Source: Lingula anatina (taxonomy: Eukaryota; Brachiopoda; Lingulata; Lingulida; Lingulidae). From it: a stretch of 54,920 bases of DNA. This document shows, piece by piece, positions 11,871-21,920 of this stretch. The notes beneath the pieces were generated by a model, which was not told the DNA's origin, searched no databases, and saw only the letters and a list, made by a program, of their open reading frames with translations. The first letter of the stretch is position 1. Every line of letters begins with the position of its first letter. The DNA lies in contig NW_019775637.1 of NCBI RefSeq assembly GCF_001039355.2, positions 71,455 through 126,374 of the forward strand, written 5' to 3'. The translations under genes were made by a program, and so were the position numbers.

Positions 11871-12084
11871 TCCATTAATCTCATTTTATTTGAGTAAATG
11901 ACTATTATTTTGTAGTATGCATAATGGATGATACGTTGGCACTNATTATCTAACAGCAATCAATTATAGCATGAAGAAGTTACATTCTTCTCTGTGAGCA
12001 TAGTCTAAGGCACTGAACCTAGGTAATCTCTATATCTATATCTATACAAGGTCAGGGTAAAGAGGATAAGGGGATCGACCTCGA

Positions 12085-12127
<43 letters not shown>

Positions 12128-12907
12128 TAAGCTGTAATTCTTACAACATGCGAATATTTTAAAGAAATAGTACAGCTAAAGAGGTAATTGATTTGGTAGA
12201 GAGGGAGAATAAACCCCCTGACCCCCCCCCCTTCCATTTGCCTCTGTTTTGTATAAAGTACTATTATAGAAAGATATTCAAAAGTTTTATAAACAATCTG
12301 TGCATTTGCTGAAAAGGTTTCCCCTATGCTATCTCCATACTCAGCAAATAGGCTCAGCATGTAGATCAATTCTGGCAAATGATCATGAATTACTCTTATA
12401 TGAACCAATATAATATCCAAATATAATTTGTGTAATCATGGTTGTTGTTTATATCATAATTAAATATGTGTATCTATTTATTGGTGTATTGCTATAGTTA
12501 GTTGTTGTTATTTGTTCCTTGTGAGTGTAGGTGTGTATCAATAAAGAATCTGAATCTGTATAAAATGTTATGTAATACCATATGGACTATCACCACTGCA
12601 CAGAATAAAGTCCCCACGTAAGCTGACCGTTATTTACTGTGCGGACATTATGTAATAGGCCGTGCTGGCGCCCCTCTAGTAGCCTACAAACATGAACGTG
12701 CTATATAAACATCTACAGCCTCAGTGGGCACCTATCCACTGAAGACATACCCCACTGAGGACAGTAGCATTTTGGATACTATTGCAGTAACTTAAAGTAC
12801 ATTCAGCTGGCTCTGCGTGTTTAAAAACAGCCTTTCACAAGTACGGTGCTGGGTACTCACTGTAGCAGTAAAGAGAGAAGATCAGAGTACGGGGAGTAGG
12901 CTAGTGC

Positions 12908-12945
<38 letters not shown>

Positions 12946-15104
12946 GGAAAGTGAGATAATATAATTACCTAATCATTTTCAAATGTCTGCTACATAACTT
13001 TCAAAGTTGCCTGCACCGCCGTTTGTTTTATTTGCTCTGCTTGCTCTGCTTCGTTAGGGCACTCGCCAGTGAGGGGTGCGCACGCAGGTCAAAAACTTCA
13101 AGTGACTTCCGTCGTTGTGGTCACTCCTTTAAAAGACCGGTGTGACGTGACAGAGAGTCTCCCATGATAGAGAATTCGGTCCCCTTTTTCTCGTTAAGAT
13201 AAGCCTCGCACTAGGTTTTTACCCACCTTTATCAGGCTAGATCTTACCTCAAGTTACCTGTATAATTAAATGGAGGGTGCCGTGGACTGTCTGTTACACG
13301 GGCCCTCGTTCAGTTTCGTCATAGCGGCAAAGCTCTTGCTCTTAGATAGGTGTCTTACATAATAGGCCCTACATTAGGCCTATATCACTGTGCAAATTAA
13401 AATGAATGGTACAATACAATGCCTGCTCTATTAGGCCTATTTTATAGTGGATGGCGAGAAGGAAAACAAGCTCTCACATATCTTTGGCCCAATGCCAGTG
13501 TTATAAAAACAAACGAATCCACAACCACAGCTCAAGAGCTAGATGAGTCACGTCTGACCAGAATTTTTTTCTCGTCAAGGATAGAGTCAGGATAGCCTAC
13601 TGTAAGCGTTTACCAAAAACTCATTATTATAACTACCGTACACAGGCCCTACATTTATTTGGATAACAGATAAATCTTCAGTGTTCAGCAACTGAATAAT
13701 TAAATTTACTCATGGCATCTTGCGGGTGACGGCATAATTATTGACCATAATTGCGCTTTTGGGGGAGCCTACAAATGGAAAAATCGGTTTCTCCAATTTC
13801 TTCTTTACCTTGGCACACACAAACACCGTTTCAACGCCAATTTGATGACACCATTTAGTAGTAAAAATATTGTAATTTTGAGCTGCAAATAGGGGGTGGT
13901 TCAGAAGCAAAAAAGGATGCTTATTTTTAAAGCAGCCAGAAAAAAGTATAAGACGTGGGCTGATATTTTTAGCTACCCCATGATATGTCTTTGTTTATAA
14001 AAGTTGGATATATGATGACCTTCACTTGTAATAGGCCTACATATTGGTAATAGGCCTATATGAATAGTAGGCCTATTGTAGGCCTACGCGTGTGTACCAA
14101 AGCCAGCCATGCAATAAATTGATTTTGTTATTACTGTCGTGTCTTAAATAATATTCTTCCAAGCGGAGATGGAACCCATTCTGATGAAAATTGTTACGAA
14201 CTTTTGTCTCGTGTCGCGTCTTAGGTTAAGTATAGGCCTATAGAGAGTGCTAATGTAAATTTTTTTGGAAGTTTTGACGTGGTAAATCAAATGCATTTTT
14301 TTTTTTTTTTTTTTTTTTTTGTTGCTATTATTAGAAGCAGAAATATTTAAAGTAGGCCTATAAGTCTTTGAGCTGAATCAAGACCAGGAGCAAGTGCCTT
14401 GTTTTACCGCTTTAAAAAGATGATTTTTAGGTGTAAAATGCCGTGGGCTGATATCTTTAGCTGATCCCATGATATATCTCTGTTTTATAAAAGTTGTATA
14501 GGCCTATATAATGTCTTACACATGATATACATTCACATACTTGCAATAGGCCTATGTGAATATAGTAGGCCTATTGTATTCACCGCGCACTACACCCAAG
14601 CGGACTGTGCCACCCATGCAATAAATTGATTTCTATTTTACTGTCGTATCTTTAATAATATTCTCCCGAGCGGAGATGGAAGCCATTTTGATAGAAATGC
14701 CATAGCGATTTTATTTATGCATGCGTTAGATAAGTTTTGGGGTCAGCTTTCATCGGCAACGGACAACAATCAAGAGTGAATGGGTTTTATCAACTTAATT
14801 AATATCTAAAGGATCGAGGCTGTGAAGATCCGGAATGAGCGTTTCATGTTCATCTCTATCTCATTCTTATTTGTGGAAAATTAGAAGTGGAGGATATTCC
14901 GAATATTTGGGGATACATGTACCATCTGGAAAATACGGCCGCTGTTTGGGCGTGGTGGCCGAATAGAATAAAAAGGGGAGCGGGTTGATACCGCAACGCA
15001 CATACGTTTCTGAACACCAGAGGTTACAACACGTGCCACTGACCTAGCAGCCACTATTATCATCATTGAATACTGCAGAGAAGGTCTTCACTTGAATAAA
15101 ATAA
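11871..15104. other. Repeat-rich non-coding region, possible zinc-finger gene promoter
   Basis: Contains an N at 11944, (GT)n at 12087-12124, (GA)n at 12911-12940 and an approximately 26-base polyT near 14300. Many aggcctat-type palindromes lie at 13.3-14.6 kb. The stretch 13020-13330 is richer in CpG than its surroundings and has a tgacgtga CRE-like site near 13144. The 5' end of the minus-strand zinc-finger gene should lie right of 11058, so this is a plausible promoter area, but no exon was identified. Short open frames here lack coding character. Confidence 0.35.
13952..14702. repeat. Two diverged copies of a ~250-bp repeat
   Basis: 13952-14192 and about 14440-14702 align. Shared blocks are gtgggctgatat, tttataaaagttg, aggcctat runs, ccatgcaataaattgatt and cggagatggaa. 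The spacing is about 490 bases, in direct orientation. Confidence 0.7.
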
Positions 15105-15627
15105 TTTCGTAGTGAGAAAACAGCGACTGGACCTTGCGTTATTCATTCGACAAACCATATCAACGAGAAGAAGGAAAACATCGGTGATATCTGTGGCGGA
15201 GACCTGGAAAGAGCCGTGAGTGCACTTGTCAACTGGTGGGGACCTCCGGCAGTCAACACGAGAGCTAGCAAAGCAAAGAAGTCACCGAGTGCTCCATTGT
15301 CTTCTCTACCATTTGCCATAGACAGTGACAGCGATACGGCGCTGACCAGAAAAAAGACAAGAGACTGTAAAATCGTATATATATATATCATCTAAAAATT
15401 TGAAATGACATGGTCGGTAAAACTGAACTTTTATTAATCATCGTATGTGCGATTAGACTGTTTAATATATTTATACCGAAGGAAATTGGTTGTCTCTTGG
15501 CAAACAAAATTTAAACTTTATGTATATTTATATAAAGGACGATGACGTGGTGTCAACGTTCACGGAACTCGACCTAGGCGTATACGAACTGGAAGAGGCA
15601 AAGAAAAAATATCTATCGATAACTTAA
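15105..15627 (+). CDS. Possible 3' end of an unrecognised two-exon gene
   Basis: The frame is open from 15105 to a possible donor at 15375 (exon to 15374), with no in-frame ATG. A second open segment runs from 15538, after an AG, to a TAA at 15625-15627. Joining the two in phase 0 gives a continuous reading with cysteine-containing GDICGGDLE, NWWGPP, a Ser/Lys/Ala-rich stretch, the acidic DSDSDT, then DDDVVST and a Glu/Lys-rich tail ending KKKYLSIT. No known domain was recognised. The polypyrimidine tract before the acceptor is weak and the 5' end was not found. It may be a real lineage-restricted gene, a TE fragment or chance. Confidence 0.3.
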
Positions 15628-15819
15628 AAGACAAACAGTTAATTATCGTCTTTAATATAATATCATATTGGACCCAGATGGGATCTAAAACAGTTACAGA
15701 TGTTATGTTTATTATTTAAAAGCTTCGATATAGGCGAGTGAGTTTAAGCCTTTTGTTTAATGAGTCTAATTTTATCAGTGACACGTAATGGGCTCTCGTT
15801 TTATTGAACACTAACACCT

Positions 15820-16024
15820 CATTTCCATAGATTAGATCGAAATACTTTAGATCGACCTAACTCCCTGGGGGTTCACGCTAAATAGCTGTCAGCCGGGCGG
15901 ACACGAAAGTTAATTACCCTCTTACAGCTTGTAGTAGGCGGGACTGACATTTAAGTCGGATTATCTGAAAGTAATCTAGTGAGACTACCCGCGGGGATAG
16001 ATCGATCTAAAATCTATGGGAATA
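15820..16024. mobile_element. MITE family B, copy 2 (complete)
   Basis: About 205 bp with imperfect inverted ends: atttccatagattagatcga on the left, agatcgatct..atctatgggaat on the right. The internal sequence matches 11595-11750. There is no coding capacity. Confidence 0.75.
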
Positions 16025-16828
16025 GAGCCAAAATTATAGTTGGTTAAATGTGAATGTATTTTTCATTCTCGGTTACATGAAGAATGTGTGCCTATTGTTG
16101 TGTGTGACTTAAAGCTTCAAACATTCACTTGTTTTCGTGGCAAGAAAAAAGACATTATTAAGAGTATACATAGATAGTCTCAAAATCTTTCTTTTCAGAG
16201 ACGAGGAATAATGGGAGACCGCAATTCAAATTCGATTTTTAAAAAGAAAGCAATAGCTATTGAAACATATCAGTAGTGGGTTATATAATTAGAAAACAGA
16301 TACTATCAACTAGGCAATAGACAAAGATGTTCTAAACACGCATCTCGCCTACTTCACACACCGAGTTGGAAGATCATAATCACAAGTAATTGGCACTTAC
16401 GGAACGCTCTTAACAAAGGAATATACGCTGAACTGCAGTGGTAGATTTGTGCTACAGTAAGGAAGTAGGTTGTTAAGCTCTGGGTAATTGGGAAATTTTG
16501 TGTGCTCTTTAGTTGATAATGACACCGTGTACTACTTCTTACGCTTACACGTTCGTTCTAAATTCACCATTTCGGTTAGGCTATAGTTACGACGTCAATG
16601 CGCGAAGGTTATTTTGGCTTGAATAGCATATTATTACACCGAGTATTTTTGCGAAAGCTGCAGCAGGTACATACTATAAATACCTTTTCAAATATCGTTT
16701 GTGAGAAGTGTGATATGATCATGCCCTCTTGTATATCTTTAAGTGATGGTTTTTGAAACTAAATGATGGTCTTTGGTCGAGTTTAGTGCCAAAGATTTGA
16801 CTTCATATATAACTTAAATGGCTTATGA

Positions 16829-16952
16829 ATATATGTTTTGTATGTCACATTTAAACCAGGGGCAACTATATATATGTTTTGTATGTCACATTTAAACCAG
16901 GGGCAACTATATATATGTTTTGTATGTCACATTTAGACCAGGGGCAACTATA
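16829..16952. repeat. 41-bp tandem repeat, three copies
   Basis: The unit atatgttttgtatgtcacat followed by ttaaaccaggggcaact repeats at a 41-base period. The third copy has one visible substitution (tagacc for aaacc). Confidence 0.9.
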
Positions 16953-17379
16953 TAGTGGGGGAATAACAACTGGGGAAATTGCAGGTAAATAGGGACTTGA
17001 GACAGCAACAATACGGAAATGAATAGGGCTAATAGGATGCGCGAAACTACGTACATGTATGCCTACACTACGAGTTGTACGTAAAACTGTAAATTTAAAT
17101 GAAAAAAAAAAAACGAAAAAGAGTAATGGTGATGACGATGATGATGATGATGATTAACGATATATGGATGTCGGGATGTGCCAGACTGTCAGAGAGAGTG
17201 CCTGGCTCCAGTTGGTGCCAGCAGACAATTTTCATCTTTTCTGTTAGAAAATTGCATTGTGAGAAGGGAATGATCCCCAGAAATGTAACATGTAGCGGTA
17301 TTGAGAACCTGTTTCACGGTCTTTTGTCAATTGGCTAGCGTGACTATGTGGGAGAGAAAACGTCCGTCTATTAGCACCG

Positions 17380-17815
17380 TCCAGACCTTAATGACGCGTT
17401 GCACGAGCTTGACAAAGAAGTAATACAGTATAATTCTACTATATCTCGGCAATCATTCAAGTTCTTTCGTGTCGCCTAACGTGTACAATAATTGCAGCAT
17501 AAAACTCAAAGGCTAATATTGTTTCTATCAAAAAGTTATATTCTGCACGTCAAGATGGCAATTAACAGAATCCCTTTACAAAGTAAGAAAAAATTACAGA
17601 CAATTGTATACGATTTCATTCCACGGCGCCCGTGGCAAATGTAATCTGGACTCAAGATGTACAGTTTTGCATTGTCACGCGCTCCTCGAGCTGGGCAAAG
17701 AAGTAAATAAAGTGCTTCAACCGTTACTTCTTGGAAACCACTTAAATTCTCTCGTGTTGGAAATATCGTTTGTATCCAGAACAGTTATCTTGTGTACATG
17801 AAGATGGTCACAGAA
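17380..17815. repeat. Diverged direct duplication across the GPCR start
   Basis: About 17395-17560 and 17675-17815 share a block order: gcg..cgagct..caaagaagtaa, then tca..ttct..cgtgt, then a cgt/cat..aagatgg block. In the right copy the last block contains the receptor's ATG. Confidence 0.5.
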
Positions 17816-19180
17816 TCTTTGGAAGAGTCTAGATTGAATGTTTCCCAAGAGTTGATGCCAACTACAAATGAAACAGACGTTGACTACTTTGCTTATTTTC
17901 TAAGTCTTCATTGCTTACCTCTTATTGTCTTTGATGCAATTTTGGCCGTTATTGTAACGGGAGCAAATGGTCTTGTTATACTTGCCTTTGCGAGGTGTAA
18001 AGAACTACGCGACAAGACAAATTTTGCAATCGCAAGCCTTGCCGTAGTCGGCTTTCTTACTGGAATTATTTGTATTCCGTTTAATATAGTTGCAACGATT
18101 GTGATGAAGGACCTCTTTGACAAATACCTTTGTCTTTTAAAACTATACATGACCAAGGTCGTGTTGTTGGTTTCTGTGGATCACCAGTTGTTCATTGCAT
18201 TTGACAGATACATGAAAATCTGTGTATATGCACGATATGTGACAATGGTAACAACAAAGAAGATCATCGCAGTAAATGCTCTCTGTTGGCTTTATCCGAT
18301 GTGTCTTTTTCTCCTGCCATTTATGGGTTGGAATAGATGGACTCCGACTGTGGAATGCACGGCCCGCTATGTCCAACAGGAATTCTTGACCACAATGATA
18401 GTTGTGCATTACCCATTATTTTGTATATTAGCCTTTGGGTTTTATGCTGCCATTATTCTATACGTTAGGCGACAGAAGATGACAGTTAATGCCTATAATA
18501 TCAACAAAAATAAACAAAAGTGCGCTGACATGGAACAGATGAGAGACAATCAGATTACCGAGAAAAATGACACGAACAAGATCGAATCACACCCGTCAAC
18601 AGCCGGCGAACCACAGCCGTCAACATCGAGAGGATGTGATCTTTCAACCAAACCGAATGCGTTATATTTTAAAAATCAAATAGCCGTAGAGGAAATAGAG
18701 GAAGTGCCACCATCAGGGATTAAATATAAGGGGAAAGGCAAAGGACGAGGGAAGTGCTCGAAACCAGCTTCTGAAGTTGCTTGGCCTTCGCCTAAGTTCC
18801 AACCGCAAAGTTCCCAAGAAACTTGTCAGGCAGAACAAGGCCAGCAGAAAAAACAAACGAAAAAACATTCAAACAAACACACAAACAAACAAACAAAAAA
18901 CAAACAAAGACATGAACTCGATTTGAAAGTATCGAAGATGACAGCAATTACTTTAGTAGCGTTCCTAGCCGTTTATCTTCCTACCATAGTACTTTCTCTT
19001 AGTAGAAACCTTTTCGAAAACATCACTGATATCTTGAACATTTCATCTAACATAAGTCTCAAGATTGCAATGGCAAGTTCAGTAATTAATCCAATTGTAT
19101 ATGGGATATTGAATAGGCAGTTTAGAGCGGCATTTCTTGATATTTTTAAATGTAGACGTAGCGTTCAGCTGCATGAATAA
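17798..19180 (+). CDS. Adenosine-receptor-like class A GPCR
   Basis: Single-exon frame of 460 aa from the first ATG. An upstream in-frame GTG is not needed. Class A marks are TM1 GANGLV, TM3 FDRYMK (DRY 136-138), the adenosine-receptor-like PFMGWN at the TM4/extracellular-loop-2 border (174-179), a loop Cys at 187 and TM7 NPIVY (431-435). N-glycosylation sites lie at the N-terminus (NVS, NET). It is unusual in three ways. The TM2 Asp (2.50) is Gly85. TM6 has VYLP in place of CWxP. The third intracellular loop is about 155 residues and rich in Lys, Gln and Asn. The closest visible resemblance is to adenosine receptors, but the missing sodium-site residue and altered toggle switch leave ligand and signalling open. 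It sits alone between repeats. Confidence 0.85.
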   Translation: MKMVTESLEESRLNVSQELMPTTNETDVDYFAYFLSLHCLPLIVFDAILAVIVTGANGLVILAFARCKELRDKTNFAIASLAVVGFLTGIICIPFNIVATIVMKDLFDKYLCLLKLYMTKVVLLVSVDHQLFIAFDRYMKICVYARYVTMVTTKKIIAVNALCWLYPMCLFLLPFMGWNRWTPTVECTARYVQQEFLTTMIVVHYPLFCILAFGFYAAIILYVRRQKMTVNAYNINKNKQKCADMEQMRDNQITEKNDTNKIESHPSTAGEPQPSTSRGCDLSTKPNALYFKNQIAVEEIEEVPPSGIKYKGKGKGRGKCSKPASEVAWPSPKFQPQSSQETCQAEQGQQKKQTKKHSNKHTNKQTKNKQRHELDLKVSKMTAITLVAFLAVYLPTIVLSLSRNLFENITDILNISSNISLKIAMASSVINPIVYGILNRQFRAAFLDIFKCRRSVQLHE

Positions 19181-19322
19181 CAGCGTTCATCAAGTAATAA
19201 TTAAACAGTAATTCAAACCGTATTTCAAAAGTTAAGTGGAATCAGGTGTTCAGAACTGAGTATAAACATATAGTAGAACTTTTACAAAAATTGTTTTCAA
19301 TTTTCTAAATATAAAAATAATG

Positions 19323-19328
19323 AATAAA
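19323..19328 (+). terminator. Polyadenylation signal of the GPCR gene
   Basis: AATAAA lies 142 bases after the receptor stop codon. Confidence 0.5.
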
Positions 19329-20769
19329 AAAGGATGGTCGTTGTAACACGCCTCGTCCTGTCTCCACCGTACTCGTATAATCACCAGCTTTTCTGTATTC
19401 TTCTCAATGCCAGGAGGAGGCGTGTTGATCTGTTAAACTGATTGCATTCAGCGAGAGTCAGTGCCAGGTTAGATCGATTTGCGCAGAATGAGCCTTACAG
19501 TAAGCGCTGTGGTCACATATGCTACATAGGCCTATGAATAGGCCTATTTATGAGGATACTATACTGCAGGTATTAAATACATGTAACACACTTAATATAA
19601 GGTTCCGGAGCCTTCAACATTTACATTAGCTAAAGAACTAAGTTGTACAAGGTCCAGCAATGAAACTTATCAGTCCAGCGTCTCGGCACAGTAAATGTGT
19701 ATTTAAGTGCACCGAGTCACATGACCATATGGTCAGAGGTACTGTTGAATCACGTGATTGAGAGAATATATCGAGTAGCAACTTCAAGGGAGGGACAGCC
19801 GATAGCAGTAGGCAAAATGTATAACGGACATAATGTATAGCAGATAGCATAAAATGTAATTTTAATGTAATTTATACTATTAGTACACAGTATGTAGTTT
19901 AAAATGTTTATTGTTACATTTATTTTTCTTATTTATCGTATAGGCCTATATATATATTTCACTTTTTATTTATTTGATTTTAGAATTGTACAAACAAAAA
20001 ATGAAGCAGAGAAAGAAAAGTAACGTATCACGGTGTCAACTTGTAACAAATTGTGCTGTACATGTATACACACCCATACTATACTTATCGTAAATAAAGG
20101 ACATTTGTATGCATAACGTTGTCTACAGTGTTGTGAAATGAGATAACGCCTTACGCCATACAGTGAACGTGGACGGTGTTCAATAACGCCATGCAACCCT
20201 ACTGGTATAAAAATGATAGTAGTGTGTCAAAACTCCAATTTTTCATGAAGGTTCCATTGGGAGGGGGGAGGGATCACAGTTTACGGGATATAAAATCATC
20301 ATTTTACAAATCACAGGATAAAATTATATTCATATCTCAATGATAATGCGAGTTGAACATCCTTAAAATCGCGAATCAACGGGTATAATTACTTCGATTC
20401 ACGAAAAACCGCATTCATGAGGTATAAGGGGGGTGCTTCACGAATCACGCTAGATAATGCGCATCTCGGGAAATAAAAAGTAGCTTTCACGGATAACGGA
20501 AATACCCAGTGGGACCCTCTTTCATGGCACGGCGAGACTAACAACCTAAAGATTACGCCACAAACAGGATCCTTAAGGCCTATCCCTTATATTGCACGCA
20601 CGGTGGTCAAGTTATCTGCATTATAAAGGAAAAAACGCAGAAAGAATGAAAAGGAAAATTGCAAAGTAACGCATACCGTTTCGTGTTCAACCGGTCTAAA
20701 AGCGACCCCTGTAGTCAAGTTTTACAATTGGAGCCACTTTTCGGAATAATGAATATGATTTAAAGTCTG
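19329..20769. other. Intergenic, no gene seen
   Basis: Holds a short dispersed repeat core at about 19420-19500 (shared with 10.83 kb and 54.65 kb), some aggcctat palindromes, and a low-complexity region at 20.25-20.55 kb with recurring cacgaat/cgcat motifs. The open frames are short and look random. Confidence 0.4.
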
Positions 20770-21851
20770 TCAAACCTTGTTTTTTTTATCTTGCTACAAC
20801 TACCAATAATAATGCACATACATTTTTTGCAGTAAAACGGTCCACTGTTTTTTATTTATTTATTTTTTTATTTATTTGTTTTTTTATTTTTTATTTTTAG
20901 GAACACCACCCCTTTAGTAAATGGCAGCATTCCTGTCGCCACAACTTGCATGTAGACGTCAGCAGCTACGTCAGCTGAGGAACAACAGATTAACTGGTTC
21001 GACCTCCATAATAGTGGCTGTCCAAAGGTGGACAAAACCACGACCGGAAGCAACAATTTCCACGTCACAGTCTTAAACTACCCCCACCCCCGATGTGATA
21101 TTGAACTTGCTAACCACACGGCGAATAATCTTCTCTTTGCAGGAAAACTAGACATGCCTCCATTTGACGGCAATAAAGTAGTTTGATTATTCCATGGACA
21201 GGTTCTTCCTCTTCTGTACAGTACCAAACAAGTTTTGTTGCATTGTAGGAGCACACCTTAAGCTTGACCCAGGCCACGAATAAGGAGTCTGATATTGACT
21301 GATCACCTGATTGCTCTTAGCTAGAGCCTCCTCATAGTTGGGACCCAAATAGTACACTGTGTCTACCCTCTACCAGGGTGGCAGATTATATAGGGAAAAA
21401 CGGAAAAAAAGACAAATGACTGTCTATTTATCTAGAGACATATCTGTGAATATCTGCCAAAAATCAATCCGTCGCCCTGGTAGAGGATACACTGTGTCTA
21501 TCTGAATGCTCCCTAACATCTAATAGAAATCTGTCATTGGTTTGAACACACCTTATTATGACTAAACTTGTATTTACAGTATTAACCTGCCAGTAAACTT
21601 TACCTATCGCTTGCCCAAACAAGATGACGACGTGTACATCCTTTATCAGTTCCAAACATAACTTGTATTTAAGTCCTCATACTACATCATACTACCGGAC
21701 ACACCTTAGAATTTATGACTAAACTTGAATTCACAGTATTAACCTGACAGTGAACTTTATAGGTATCAGTGGAGCCTCGGGCTAACGACCCATAAATTAT
21801 GCATTGCTTGCGCACACAATGTGTACATCCCTTATCACTTGTAAACATAAC
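20770..21851. repeat. Upstream part of the esterase duplication unit, copy 1
   Basis: Matches about 24825-25525 upstream of the second esterase gene, with indels. Shared blocks are ttttatcttgcta, gtaaaacggtccact, caacaatttccacgtcaca, ctctttgcaggaaaac, gtacactgtgtctatctgaa and gacttgtatttaagtcctca. Confidence 0.75.
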
Positions 21852-21861
21852 TTTATTTAAG
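21852..21861 (+). promoter_or_regulatory. TATA-like element of esterase gene 1
   Basis: tttatttaag lies about 60 bases before the ATG. The aligned site in esterase 2 is a full TATATAAG. Confidence 0.4.
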
Positions 21862-21920
21862 TCCTCATCCTACCGTATGGGCAACAGATCCTGTTTTAAA
21901 CCAGTTGCTGAAAAGCGAAG

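Noticed and set aside
11944-11944. Second N as another allele-join point
   Set aside because: No duplicated sequence is seen on its two sides; it looks like an ordinary ambiguous base.
14881-15066. 61-aa minus-strand frame
   Set aside because: No domain, no supporting splice context and no conserved copy in the window.
20868-21068. 66-aa minus-strand frame upstream of esterase 1
   Set aside because: The duplicate of this region at 24.9 kb does not preserve the frame, so it is not coding.
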